Below are positions 18,210 to 26,974 of a stretch of 64,000 nt of DNA, piece by piece. The position numbers and the translations under genes were made by a program. The notes beneath the pieces are model-generated. The model saw only the letters and a list, made by a program, of their open reading frames with translations, was not told where the DNA came from and made no database searches. Origin of the DNA: Leadbetterella sp040829825 (GTDB taxonomy: Bacteria > Bacteroidota > Bacteroidia > Cytophagales > Spirosomataceae); assembly GCF_040829825.1 (NCBI RefSeq), contig NZ_JBFOLH010000003.1; one strand, given 5' to 3'. Position 1 is the first letter of the stretch. The number at the start of each line of letters is the position of its first letter.

Positions 18210-19958
18210 TTATTCTACTTTCAGGATTTCGTACGGATCTGAAATCCCGTTTTCGTTGACGGCTTCTATCGTAAAATAATAGGCCTTCCGGCTGTCCATC
18301 GACTTAAACCAATATTCATTGTTACTGTGCACCATAACCGAATTATAGAGTTTATCCGGGTGGGTTCCGTAATAGATCGTATAGGCATAGGCTCCTTCCG
18401 CCGGGCTCCATTTTATAAACGCCGAACGCTTGTCTTTTTCCGTACGCAAAACCATAAATTGTTTCACTTTTTCCGGTTTTGCGCCTTTTCCATTCCCAAA
18501 TACCCGGAAACCGCTGATGGCAAATTTCCCGGTGGGCATGTGTATGTTCTCCAGCTTCAGGTAGCGTGCTTCCACCGGTTCGGGCAGCTCTACGTAATCA
18601 TGGGGTACGTCAGTGGTGTTTTTGCTTTTATCGACCAGTATTTTCCATTTTTTGCCGTCTGCCGAATAGTAGAGGATATACCGGTGGTACTGGCCGGTAC
18701 GTTTGCCGAGCCGATCCTGGTCTACGTCCTGGTCGGCATAATTGATCTGTACGGCATTCACCACCGACACATTGCCGAGGTCGGTCTGAATCCATTCGCC
18801 CTTATTGCCTGACGTGGCGCTCCAATAGGTTTTTATGTTTTCATCTACTGCATTGTTGGGCAGGTAGCCACCCAGGGTAGACGATACCTGCACGGGCTTC
18901 TGGTAGTTCAGGAGCATCCAGCGGGGCTGAAGGGCGGTTTTCCGTTCGGGGGCAGAGGGCAGGTAAGTCGGGTAATCGCCGTATGCGGTGTTGCACCACA
19001 TCACGCCGTCGTGGTCAAAGCCGGTAGGCCACAGGCCCAGTCGGCGTTCAAAGGTATTTTTTACCGATATCACCATGGTGCTGACGTGCCAGTAGTTCTG
19101 ATCGTTATCCCGGAAAGTAGCGCCATGCCCGGCGCCGCGCACAAAACCGCCCAGCTTGTAGCTTAAGGGGTCAGACTGGGCCTGGAAAGGCCCCAGCGGG
19201 TGATCACCTACCAGCAGGCCGTCGGCATAGCCGCTGAATTCGGTTCCCGGCGCTCCGTATTGCAGGTAGTATTTCCCGTTGTGCCGGGTCATGTGCGAAC
19301 CCTCAATGAAGGGGTCGAGAAAGGTATTGTCGAGGTGCTCCCCAAATCGCTGCCAGCCATAGCGCCAGGGTTCCAGCAGGTACATTTCTTTACGGGTCCC
19401 TATGGGTTTCAGCCCGTTCCGGGTCAATTCTATCCCGTACATGGGGAAACGGTTGCTTGAGCCGTTGTACATGTAAACCCGGCCGTCGTCATCGGTAAAG
19501 AAGGAGGGATCCCAGCCTCCCAGCGAAAAGGAGTCGACCAGCGGTTTCCAGTTGTTGCTTTTGGGATCGGTGCTCATCCAGATGGTAAAATTATCGGTGT
19601 AGGTAGAGCCCATCACAATCATGGTGTCTCCCAGGATACCCACGGCGGGCGCACACAGCTCATCGTACACATCGCCGTTCCAGGGACGCAGGAATTTCCG
19701 GGAAATGAAGTTCCAGTTGAGCAGGTCGGGGCTCCACCAGTAGCCCCATTGGTTGGTGCTGAACAGGTAATAGTCATTTTTGTAATTGACAATGACCGGG
19801 TCAGCAGTGGCCCGGTGCCGGCCCCATTCGCTGAAATTGGGAATGGGCGTATACCCGTAATCCAGGTTCATGGGATTACAGTAGGTTTTTTGCTGCGCAA
19901 AGGAACAAAAGCTGCTGAAGAGTAAAATCAAGACCAGGTATTTTCGCATGGCTGCCAT
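18210..19958 (-). CDS. Secreted GH43-type glycosidase with discoidin and fibronectin III domains
   Basis: The 582-residue protein has a signal peptide (to about SFAQQ) and then a five-bladed GH43-like catalytic domain (about 25-340). The three acids can be placed: Asp in RATADPVIV, Asp in GGWDPSFF and Glu in DPFIEGSHM. An F5/8 type C carbohydrate-binding domain (about 355-490, NAVDENIKTYWSA, GEWIQTDLG) and an Fn3 domain (about 495-580) follow. GH43 enzymes act on arabinose, xylose or galactose side chains; the substrate here is not determined. A second Met three codons in (19949) is an alternative start. Confidence 0.85.
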   Translation of the reverse strand: MAAMRKYLVLILLFSSFCSFAQQKTYCNPMNLDYGYTPIPNFSEWGRHRATADPVIVNYKNDYYLFSTNQWGYWWSPDLLNWNFISRKFLRPWNGDVYDELCAPAVGILGDTMIVMGSTYTDNFTIWMSTDPKSNNWKPLVDSFSLGGWDPSFFTDDDGRVYMYNGSSNRFPMYGIELTRNGLKPIGTRKEMYLLEPWRYGWQRFGEHLDNTFLDPFIEGSHMTRHNGKYYLQYGAPGTEFSGYADGLLVGDHPLGPFQAQSDPLSYKLGGFVRGAGHGATFRDNDQNYWHVSTMVISVKNTFERRLGLWPTGFDHDGVMWCNTAYGDYPTYLPSAPERKTALQPRWMLLNYQKPVQVSSTLGGYLPNNAVDENIKTYWSATSGNKGEWIQTDLGNVSVVNAVQINYADQDVDQDRLGKRTGQYHRYILYYSADGKKWKILVDKSKNTTDVPHDYVELPEPVEARYLKLENIHMPTGKFAISGFRVFGNGKGAKPEKVKQFMVLRTEKDKRSAFIKWSPAEGAYAYTIYYGTHPDKLYNSVMVHSNNEYWFKSMDSRKAYYFTIEAVNENGISDPYEILKVE

Positions 19959-20137
19959 TTTAAAACGTATTCCTGAGTAGGTTCAATGCAATTTTCAAAT
20001 TTACATGATTTCAGGGGAATAATTATACGCCTGAAGAGGGAAACATGAAGGCCGGTTTCTTTTACACGCTCCCGGTTGCATTTCTTGCCTGCAGATAAGA
20101 AATTTCCGGACCTGCGGCGTAACCCGGAAGTATTCTT

Positions 20138-20145
20138 TACTTTTG
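20138..20145 (+). promoter_or_regulatory. Putative -7 element for the higB toxin operon
   Basis: TACTTTTG matches the TAnnTTTG element exactly and lies 80 bp before the higB ATG, in an otherwise non-coding stretch (19959-20224). No clear -33 TTG is present. I saw no clear operator palindrome near it. Confidence 0.3.
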
Positions 20146-20224
20146 TTGCGTATACCCGATTCCACAGGGATATAAATTGAAATGTACTTCGCAAAACGGG
20201 AGGTACGGCATTCTACACACAACG

Positions 20225-20521
20225 ATGAAAATAACCGGCAAATATGTCTTAGACGCCTTTGTGGCCAGGCATGCAGATACTCAGGCTCCTGTCAATAAAT
20301 GGGTGAGGCAGATAGAAAACAACACCTTCAGAAACCACAATGCGCTTAAACGGGTTTTCCCGTCAGCTGATTATGTAGGAAACGGCCGTTATGTGTTTAA
20401 TATTAAGGGAAACCGGTACCGGATCATCGTTGTCATTGTTTTTGCTGACCATTATTTCAGAATAAAATTCTGTGGCACCCATTCAGAATATACCAAAATA
20501 AGAGATATAAAGCATATTTGA
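20225..20521 (+). CDS. higB: HigB-type toxin (RelE superfamily mRNA interferase)
   Basis: The 98-residue product matches the HigB_toxin family: VNKWVRQIENNTFRNHNALKRVFPSAD, then NGRYVFNIKGNRYRIIVVI and a terminal FCGTHSEYTKI. These proteins cleave mRNA on the ribosome. The ATG at 20225 is chosen because homologues start a few residues before the ExxF-like helix; an in-frame ATG at 20177 would add an unconserved tail. The antitoxin gene begins three bases after its stop, giving the toxin-first order usual for higBA. Confidence 0.88.
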   Translation: MKITGKYVLDAFVARHADTQAPVNKWVRQIENNTFRNHNALKRVFPSADYVGNGRYVFNIKGNRYRIIVVIVFADHYFRIKFCGTHSEYTKIRDIKHI

Positions 20522-20524
20522 AAT

Positions 20525-20818
20525 ATGGAAAAGAAATTTGAAAACCTAACGGAAATCACTGATCGCAAAACGTATGACGATGTTGTGGCCTACCTGGATG
20601 ATTTAGAAAGTTATGCTACCCGAAACGGGTATCTTAAGGATATGGATAGTCGTAATGAATATACCCGGGAAATGGGACGGGTAGGAGGGATTTTAGCCGA
20701 TTACGAAAGTATCTATATGGAATTTAAATACCTCCAGATCAAAAAGCCTGTGCAGGCTTCCCCCGTACAATCCTCTTCGTCACAACGCCGTTCCCATCCG
20801 CGTGTGCGCCGCTTTTAA
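20525..20818 (+). CDS. Putative HigA-type antitoxin without the usual HTH domain
   Basis: This 97-residue protein starts three bases after higB. Its first 70 residues (FENLTEITDRKTYDDVVAYL, RNEYTREMGRVGGILADYE) look like the N-terminal half of HigA-like antitoxins encoded beside this toxin family. Where those proteins normally continue into a Cro/C1 HTH, this one ends in a short Ser/Pro/Arg-rich tail (VQASPVQSSSSQRRSHP, then RVRRF). It could be a natural short antitoxin that neutralises by protein contact alone, or a truncated one. No HTH-coding frame follows the stop. Confidence 0.65.
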   Translation: MEKKFENLTEITDRKTYDDVVAYLDDLESYATRNGYLKDMDSRNEYTREMGRVGGILADYESIYMEFKYLQIKKPVQASPVQSSSSQRRSHPRVRRF

Positions 20819-20907
20819 CCGGTGTAAAATTTTGCTACAATTCTTATCCGTGTTTTTGGGCTGACAACCGTGCAGGTACTGTAATTTCGTTCAGAAAAAT
20901 ACATACC

Positions 20908-21963
20908 ATGAACTTGTCAAAAACCAAAACCGAGGGTAGGGGAGCCCAGATCAACACGCACAATAAATTCATGGCCAACCGGTATGAAGCGGAGGATTAT
21001 TACGACGAAGATTTCCCCCCGGCCCGGATAAAAACTATTTTTTACGAAGAAAATGCCCGGAAGGTGGTCAATTTCACCAAAAGCCCGGATATGTACGGCG
21101 TACAGTACATGAATCCTTACCAGGGCTGTGAGCACGGCTGCATTTACTGCTATGCCCGCAATTCACACGAGTACTGGGGTTTTTCTGCAGGCATAGATTT
21201 TGAAAGCCGGATCATGGTCAAAAAAAATGCAGCTGACCTGCTGGAAGCAAAGTTCAAATCGAAGAACTGGGTCTGCCAGCCCATCCATTTATCCGGAAAT
21301 ACCGATTGCTACCAACCCGGTGAAAAGAAGTACGGGATTACCCGGAAAATACTGGAAACCTGCCTCCGTTACAGAAATCCGGTAGGCATACTCACCAAAA
21401 ACGCACTGGTCCTGCGCGATCTCGACCTCCTGCAGGAGCTCCACCGCCACGGCCTGGTGCATGTGTTTCTTTCGGTCACCACCCTTAATGAAAAGCTGCG
21501 CCTGGCATTGGAACCGCGTACAGCTACCGGGGCCAAACGGCTCCGCACACTGGAAACCCTCTCCAACGCAGGTATCCCTACCGGAGTAATGACGGCACCC
21601 ATTATCCCCGGGCTGAACGATCACGAGATCCCCCGGCTGATCGAGGCGGCTGCCCATGCCGGTGTGCTGGCTGCCGGGTATACGGTAGTTCGCCTGAACG
21701 GGGCCATTGCCGGTATTTTTGAGGATTGGATACGCAAGGCTTTTCCTGAAAAAGCAGACAAGGTGTTGCACCAGATTGCCGATTGTCACGGCGGACAGCT
21801 GAACGACTCGCGTTTTGGTGTCCGTATGCGGGGAGAGGGCCGGTTTGCCGAACACATCCGTAATCTCCACCAGCTGTCGGTTCAACGCTACCTCAAAGAC
21901 CGGAAACTACCCGATTTTGACACCAGCGGGTTTATCCGGAACGGGCAGCTGAACCTGTTTTAA
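20908..21963 (+). CDS. PA0069-family radical SAM protein
   Basis: The 351-residue protein has the radical SAM cluster motif CEHGCIYCYARN (Cys-x3-Cys-x2-Cys) near residue 72 after NPYQG. It also has the family lead-in RGAQINTHNKF and the later HVFLSVTTLNEKLRLALEPR. It resembles the Rv2578c/PA0069 group related to spore photoproduct lyase; the reaction in this group is not established. Its 3' end lies 8 bp from the convergent Snf2 gene. The preceding 89-bp gap shows only a one-mismatch TAATTTCG promoter-like sequence. Confidence 0.88.
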   Translation: MNLSKTKTEGRGAQINTHNKFMANRYEAEDYYDEDFPPARIKTIFYEENARKVVNFTKSPDMYGVQYMNPYQGCEHGCIYCYARNSHEYWGFSAGIDFESRIMVKKNAADLLEAKFKSKNWVCQPIHLSGNTDCYQPGEKKYGITRKILETCLRYRNPVGILTKNALVLRDLDLLQELHRHGLVHVFLSVTTLNEKLRLALEPRTATGAKRLRTLETLSNAGIPTGVMTAPIIPGLNDHEIPRLIEAAAHAGVLAAGYTVVRLNGAIAGIFEDWIRKAFPEKADKVLHQIADCHGGQLNDSRFGVRMRGEGRFAEHIRNLHQLSVQRYLKDRKLPDFDTSGFIRNGQLNLF

Positions 21964-21971
21964 AGAGCAGG

Positions 21972-24506
21972 CTACCCATTTACCCGGAACCGCATTACCA
22001 CTTCTCCCGTTTCTTTGTCGATGGCTATCCGGTTTCCCTCCGGGTTAAGGTCTTTGCCTGTACTTAATTTATAGAGCCCGGAAAGAAACTCCATGCCCTT
22101 GTTCATGACCGCTTCCAGCTCGGTCAGGCGGGTCTCATCGGGTGGCTGAGGCGGCAGAACGTCCGGTGCGGCAACGGGCTCCGGTGTATCCGGTGGGGGC
22201 GGTCCGGCCGTAAATTCGCCCATCGATTCTTCGAGCATCTGTAAAAAATGCGCCCGGCCTTTTTCTGAAAAATCAACCTCATCGGTAAAGCTGCCGGCAT
22301 TCAGCACACTGTCAAACAGGTCCTGCTTTACCAGTAACCCCGAAGCTACTTTCATTTCTATGGAATTGCGCATCATCAGGTTAATCACCGTAAGATTAGC
22401 GCTTTTCTGCCCCAGGCGATCTATCCGGCCTATGCGCTGGTTTTTCTTCGAAGGATTCCACGGCAATTCAAAATTAATGATGGTATCGGCTACCTGGAGG
22501 TTCAGGCCTGTGCCGCCTGCCTCTGACGATAAAAATATCCTGCAATCCGGGTTTTCTTCAAACTCCCGAATCACCCTTTTCCGCTCTTTTACCGGCACAT
22601 TTCCTGTAAGTTCGGTAAAACCTATCCCGTTTCTTGCTAACATACGGCCGATGATGGCCAGCATGGTTGTCCACTCCGAGAAAATAATAATTTTTCGCCG
22701 GTTATGATGAATATCCAGCTTTTCAAGCAATATTTCTTCCAGTTCGGTCAGTTTAGGAGAATGTTCAGAATCTTTATCCACCAGAAAAGTGGAATCGCAC
22801 ACCATGCGCATATTCTGCAGGTGGTGGGTAAGCATCTGCCAGTCAAAGGGTGTTTTAAACTTTTTGGATAAGAGGGAGGAAACGGCCCGGGCAAAGGAGG
22901 CATGATAATCGGCCTGAACAGGATGCATTTCTACCGGAATATCAATAACTGTGAGCTTATTCAGCTGGTCAAGCACCTCTTTCTTTTCCCTCCGGATCAG
23001 CACGGGCTTCAGCTTTTCTTTCAGGAGCTGCAGGTTATAATAGCCGGTGATCCGGTTTTCGTTCTGCAGGTCAAAATAGCAATGCTGGTACGAAAACTCC
23101 CACAGGGGTGCCAGCAAGCCGGGATCTATGAAGCCGGCAATGGAGTAAATATCGGCCAGCTTATTTTCAATCGGGGTTCCGGTAATGACCAGGCTATGGT
23201 TTTTCCGTAATGATTTAATGGCATTTGCTGTGAGTGTTTCAAAGTTTTTGATGCGCTGGGCTTCGTCGAGGATAATAAAATCCACCCCGGCTTTATCAAT
23301 GGCCTCCGTATCGCGCAGTACGGTCTCGTAGGTTATAATCAGGAAAAAGGCTTCTGATCCGGTGTAGCTTTTTGCCCGTTGGGCCGGCGGGCCTTCTATC
23401 AGCTCTGCCTTTTCCTTCGTAAATTTTTCTATTTCCTCTTTCCACTGCGCTTTCAGCGAAGCCGGGCAGATCACCAGTGTTTTTTTGAACCCGAATATTT
23501 TTTTCTTGAACAGGGCCGTTCCAATGGCCTGCAGGGTTTTCCCGAGGCCCATCTCATCGGCTATGATAACGCCTTTCCGGAAAGTAGCAAAGGCTATTCC
23601 TTCCTTCTGGTAGGGGTAGAGATCTGCTTTGATCAGGGAATAATTAAGCCGGGTATTTTCCTGCTTTTGTTCAAGCACATGCCGGTCAAATTCACGTTCT
23701 ATTTTATCCAGCACCTCCTGTCGCACCAGGATCTGCTTGTATTTTGCCGCCTCTTTCACAAACCCGAAGAACATGAGGGTTCTTTGGGGTGAAATATGCT
23801 TCTCCGGGCCGAAATAAAGCCGTATAAGGGCCCGCACCGGCTCAGGTAAGGCATGCGGATAGTACCAGGTAATGAGGTAATCGTTAAGCGGATCTGTGAA
23901 GATCTCTACAAAAGGGTAGGGCTGCTGCGTATTTTCAGCCTTAAAGTGGGCAAAAGCATACATCAGGTGCTTGCAGGTGCCCAGCTTATTGGTAGCAAAA
24001 TCTGAGCAATTGCAATAACCTTCCTGCCGTTCAAAATCGCGGAAAGTTATCTTATACGATGCCCCCTGGGGTGTTATCAGCCGGTGCTCGCCGTACCGGT
24101 TATCGGCCGGAACCAGCCTGTATTTTGCTTTTGAGGCCCGTTCCCTTCTTTCTGCCAGCACCCGTTTGATCATTCCTTCCCGGGTATAGGCTTTCCCTTC
24201 CTCGTTATAATGGGGCTTCAGGGCGTTTAATTTCTCTTCGATCTGCATAAGACCCGCCACCCGGTGAGAACACCCTTCCACGGCCTTGCAGGAGCACTCC
24301 GGTTTTGTGCCTGACCGGTACGAAACCACGAAATCATCAAACGTATCCCTGACCTCTACTTCAAAGAATCCTTTCCCCTGTGAAAGAAGCTGGACCTGGC
24401 CGGATTTAAACAATTTCACCCCCGCAGCATACGAATTGCCAAACTTCCCGGACAGCACGTGAAGCGCTTTTGAAATTTCTTCCTGGAGTTCCCGGTCGTT
24501 TTCCAT
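21972..24506 (-). CDS. Snf2-family ATP-dependent helicase with two SWIM zinc motifs
   Basis: The 844-residue protein has two N-terminal CxC...CxH zinc motifs: Cys71, Cys73, Cys79, His81 and Cys165, Cys167, Cys178, His180. The Snf2 motor follows, with Walker A DEMGLGKT near residue 322, LDEAQRIKN (DEAQ box) and the C-terminal helicase block (LSSEAGGTGLNL, QRIGRIDRLGQ). A proline-rich linker (PPPPDTPEPVAAP) precedes a short tail. It probably remodels protein-DNA complexes; the bacterial role is not defined. Its start lies 7 bp after the thioesterase stop, so the two are probably cotranscribed. Confidence 0.9.
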   Translation of the reverse strand: MENDRELQEEISKALHVLSGKFGNSYAAGVKLFKSGQVQLLSQGKGFFEVEVRDTFDDFVVSYRSGTKPECSCKAVEGCSHRVAGLMQIEEKLNALKPHYNEEGKAYTREGMIKRVLAERRERASKAKYRLVPADNRYGEHRLITPQGASYKITFRDFERQEGYCNCSDFATNKLGTCKHLMYAFAHFKAENTQQPYPFVEIFTDPLNDYLITWYYPHALPEPVRALIRLYFGPEKHISPQRTLMFFGFVKEAAKYKQILVRQEVLDKIEREFDRHVLEQKQENTRLNYSLIKADLYPYQKEGIAFATFRKGVIIADEMGLGKTLQAIGTALFKKKIFGFKKTLVICPASLKAQWKEEIEKFTKEKAELIEGPPAQRAKSYTGSEAFFLIITYETVLRDTEAIDKAGVDFIILDEAQRIKNFETLTANAIKSLRKNHSLVITGTPIENKLADIYSIAGFIDPGLLAPLWEFSYQHCYFDLQNENRITGYYNLQLLKEKLKPVLIRREKKEVLDQLNKLTVIDIPVEMHPVQADYHASFARAVSSLLSKKFKTPFDWQMLTHHLQNMRMVCDSTFLVDKDSEHSPKLTELEEILLEKLDIHHNRRKIIIFSEWTTMLAIIGRMLARNGIGFTELTGNVPVKERKRVIREFEENPDCRIFLSSEAGGTGLNLQVADTIINFELPWNPSKKNQRIGRIDRLGQKSANLTVINLMMRNSIEMKVASGLLVKQDLFDSVLNAGSFTDEVDFSEKGRAHFLQMLEESMGEFTAGPPPPDTPEPVAAPDVLPPQPPDETRLTELEAVMNKGMEFLSGLYKLSTGKDLNPEGNRIAIDKETGEVVMRFRVNG

Positions 24507-24513
24507 CTGCCGT

Positions 24514-25014
24514 TTAAAGAAGGTCGGAAATAACTATATTCTGAGGTTTCACGGGGAGAGCTTTTAAATCATCTGCCGATAAGGCTCTCAGCCGCGTAAT
24601 GTCTGTACCTGCCTTCAGCTTATCGAGCATTTCAGCCGGGGGAGGTGTGATTTTACGCTTGTCCATAGAGAACCATACGCCCAGGATACGGGAATACGCC
24701 ATGTGGGTACCGTCGGCCTTTTTGTACAGGTTATGCGTAAATTCAAATATTTCGCCCCTTTCCGATATAGCGGTCTGTTCTGCGGTAATGATCACTTCTT
24801 CGTTATCGTAGCCTTCCCTGAAGAAGGAAAATTCTTCTCTCAGAACGGCCGGGCCGAGGTTATACCGGGCTAAATCGGCTATGCTGATGCCTAGTTGACG
24901 CAGGTAAGCCATACGGGCATAGGAGGTAAAATTCATGTAAGAGGCGTTGGCCAGGTGCCGGTTGGCATCCAGGTCAGACCAGCGCACCCGGGTTTCGGTA
25001 TAAAAAGGCTTCAA
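24514..25014 (-). CDS. Acyl-CoA thioesterase, 4-hydroxybenzoyl-CoA thioesterase family
   Basis: This 166-residue hotdog-fold protein has the family motif VRWSDLDANRHLANASYMNF, with the catalytic Asp, near residue 10. It hydrolyses acyl-CoA thioesters; chain specificity is unknown. It is slightly longer than the usual 130-145 residues because of a C-terminal extension (ALSADDLKALPVKPQ). It is followed after 7 bp by the Snf2 gene. Confidence 0.88.
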   Translation of the reverse strand: MKPFYTETRVRWSDLDANRHLANASYMNFTSYARMAYLRQLGISIADLARYNLGPAVLREEFSFFREGYDNEEVIITAEQTAISERGEIFEFTHNLYKKADGTHMAYSRILGVWFSMDKRKITPPPAEMLDKLKAGTDITRLRALSADDLKALPVKPQNIVISDLL

Positions 25015-25090
25015 ATTTTATATTTTTTTCAAATATAGGAATTTTTATTCTGAGCAAAAGTATGGGTCTGCAACCGTAGCCGGTACTTCT

Positions 25091-25810
25091 TCAGCCGTTT
25101 CTTTTAACGGCCGCAAGCGTAACGATAAACAGTTCTTTTATCCCGGCTTCCTGCAGGGCGGTAGCAGCTACCTCCAGCGTGGCACCGGTGGTGAGCACAT
25201 CGTCTACCAGGATCACGGTTTTGTTCTTCAGCAGTTCAGGTGCTCCCGGAACCATACCGAACACCCCCTGAAGGTTCCTGTAGCGGTTCAGGCGGCCCCC
25301 GGTTTTGGTTTGGGTACGGGTAGACCTGTTCCTGATCAGCAGGTCGTGCCAAACGGGTATCTGAAGTATTTCACCGATACCTGCAGCTATACGTTCTGCC
25401 TGGTTATAGCCCCGTTCTCTTTGCCGTGAGCGGTGCAAGGGCACCGGGATAAGGTAATGGGCATCTGTAAACAATTGCTGCTCCTGGAGGGCTTTTCCAC
25501 ACAGTTTTCCCAGGAAAACCCCCAGGTCGGGCTGGTTCCGGTATTTCAGGGCGTGCAGGATATTCTGCACTTTTCCGCCCTTGGTAAAGCTAAGAAATGA
25601 GTAGATACCACCGGTTTTCAGCCTTCCCCAGAACTTATTTTCGGGAGATTCGTTATGTATCAGTAGGTTAGTATTTCGCGGTAAAGTCCATTGGCATTCA
25701 AAACAGAGAACTGTCTCCGTGTCGCTGATCTGCTTTTCGCAGGCAACACAGATGCGGGGATACGCGAAGTCGAGCAGATACCTGCAAAAGGTAATTAATA
25801 ATTTTTTCAT
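25091..25810 (-). CDS. comF: ComF-family phosphoribosyltransferase-like protein
   Basis: The 239-residue protein has the N-terminal zinc-finger-like pairs CVACEKQ and CFECQW and the PRTase domain with the phosphoribosyl-binding loop VILVDDVLTTGATLE. LIPVPLHRSRQRERGYNQAE is the ComF hallmark. ComF takes part in DNA uptake or recombination, with unclear chemistry. The start MKKLLITF was chosen over a frame 63 codons longer because homologues begin here and the longer frame would run through the divergent neighbour. Its ATG and that of the rightward gene are separated by only 7 bp. Confidence 0.93.
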   Translation of the reverse strand: MKKLLITFCRYLLDFAYPRICVACEKQISDTETVLCFECQWTLPRNTNLLIHNESPENKFWGRLKTGGIYSFLSFTKGGKVQNILHALKYRNQPDLGVFLGKLCGKALQEQQLFTDAHYLIPVPLHRSRQRERGYNQAERIAAGIGEILQIPVWHDLLIRNRSTRTQTKTGGRLNRYRNLQGVFGMVPGAPELLKNKTVILVDDVLTTGATLEVAATALQEAGIKELFIVTLAAVKRNG

Positions 25811-25817
25811 AAGTCGT

Positions 25818-26168
25818 ATGTCGTTAGATGATAAGGAAATATGGGGCAATTTAGTTCGTTTTCTAGAACAAACTACCGGTAAAAAGCCCAAAGATCTGAA
25901 CGGAGTTCTTTTCCTGATAGGAGTACAGGAGCTGGGCAAAGGTGCGTTACGGTTTGATAAGGAGCAAAAGCAGGACCTCATGCATATTGCCATTTGCAAG
26001 GTGCTGAGCCTCGGTGGTTTTTATACGCTGGAAGGCAAAGATGAAGAGGGCTGGCCGCATTGGAAACAAATCCGTGAAATACCCCCGATAGACCTGATGA
26101 GCCAGGAGACCCTTTTAAAGCATTATGTGATCCGTTATTTCAGGGAAGAGGTGGGGGTACACCTGTAA
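25818..26168 (+). CDS. Conserved hypothetical protein
   Basis: This 116-residue soluble protein (MSLDDKEIWGNLVRFLEQTT at the start) has a strongly conserved look: KKPKDLNGVLFLIGVQELG, LMHIAICKVLSLGGFY and EGWPHWKQIREIPPI. I do not recognise a characterised family; I believe similar proteins are widespread in Bacteroidota, but that is from memory. It has no signal peptide or membrane segment. It is divergent from comF with 7 bp between the start codons, so each promoter must lie inside the other gene. xth follows 36 bp downstream. Confidence 0.75.
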   Translation: MSLDDKEIWGNLVRFLEQTTGKKPKDLNGVLFLIGVQELGKGALRFDKEQKQDLMHIAICKVLSLGGFYTLEGKDEEGWPHWKQIREIPPIDLMSQETLLKHYVIRYFREEVGVHL

Positions 26169-26204
26169 GCAACGGAACAATAAGACCGGGATTATTTTAT
26201 ACGT

Positions 26205-26969
26205 ATGAAAATTATAACGTTCAATGTGAACGGAGTTCGTTCTGCCCTCAATAAGGGTTTGAGGGAATGGCTGATCCGCGAAAACCCGGATATCCTATGT
26301 CTGCAGGAAATTAAACTGGCTGAAACTCAGCTTGTTGAACCTGTTTTTGACGAACTGGGCTTTCATTGTTACTGGTATCCGGCCGTAAAAAGGGGGTACT
26401 CTGGCGTAGCTATTTTATCAAAGAAACCTGCTAATCAGATAGTTACAGGATCTGGTAAGGAGCTATACGATGCTGAAGGCCGGATTCTCCTGGCCCGCTA
26501 TGATCATTTCCAGCTGGTTTCGGCCTATTTCCCTTCCGGCACCACCGGTGACGTACGCCAGGGTGTAAAATACAATTTCCTCGACGACTTTTATACCTAT
26601 GCCGGAGAGTTGAAAAAAGAAGGGTTGCCTCTCCTGATCTGCGGAGATGTGAATATCTGTCATACCGATATCGATATTCACAATCCGAAATCCAATGCCA
26701 GAACTTCCGGGTTTCTGCCTGAAGAGCGGGCATGGGTAGGCAAATTCATTGAAGCCGGCTTTGTAGACACTTTCCGGCATAAGGTGAAAGATCCGCATCA
26801 TTACACCTGGTGGTCGTACCGTGCAGGTTCACGTGCAAAAAACCTGGGTTGGCGGATAGATTATATATTTGCAGCAAATATGGAGGCCGATGCCCTGCAA
26901 AACGTTCAGATACATGCGGATGTATTCCTGTCTGACCACTGCCCGGTATCGCTTGATTTAAACCTTTAA
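26205..26969 (+). CDS. xth: Exodeoxyribonuclease III (AP endonuclease)
   Basis: The 254-residue protein is a standard-length exonuclease III. Motifs in order are TFNVNGVR, LQEIKL (metal-binding Glu), GDVNICHTDIDIHNPK, TWWSYRAGSRAKNLGWRIDY and the terminal SDHCPVSLDL. It incises DNA at abasic sites and removes 3' blocking groups during base excision repair. It is followed after 5 bp by the DUF4175 gene. Confidence 0.96.
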   Translation: MKIITFNVNGVRSALNKGLREWLIRENPDILCLQEIKLAETQLVEPVFDELGFHCYWYPAVKRGYSGVAILSKKPANQIVTGSGKELYDAEGRILLARYDHFQLVSAYFPSGTTGDVRQGVKYNFLDDFYTYAGELKKEGLPLLICGDVNICHTDIDIHNPKSNARTSGFLPEERAWVGKFIEAGFVDTFRHKVKDPHHYTWWSYRAGSRAKNLGWRIDYIFAANMEADALQNVQIHADVFLSDHCPVSLDLNL

Positions 26970-26974
26970 ATGTT

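Noticed and set aside
19928..20222. Two overlapping minus-strand open frames upstream of higB
   Set aside because: They share the same DNA in different frames, lack any family signature and cover the probable higB promoter region.
25091..25999. Longer 302-codon ComF reading
   Set aside because: The first 63 codons run antisense through the divergent conserved gene and do not resemble ComF; the start at 25810 fits homologues.
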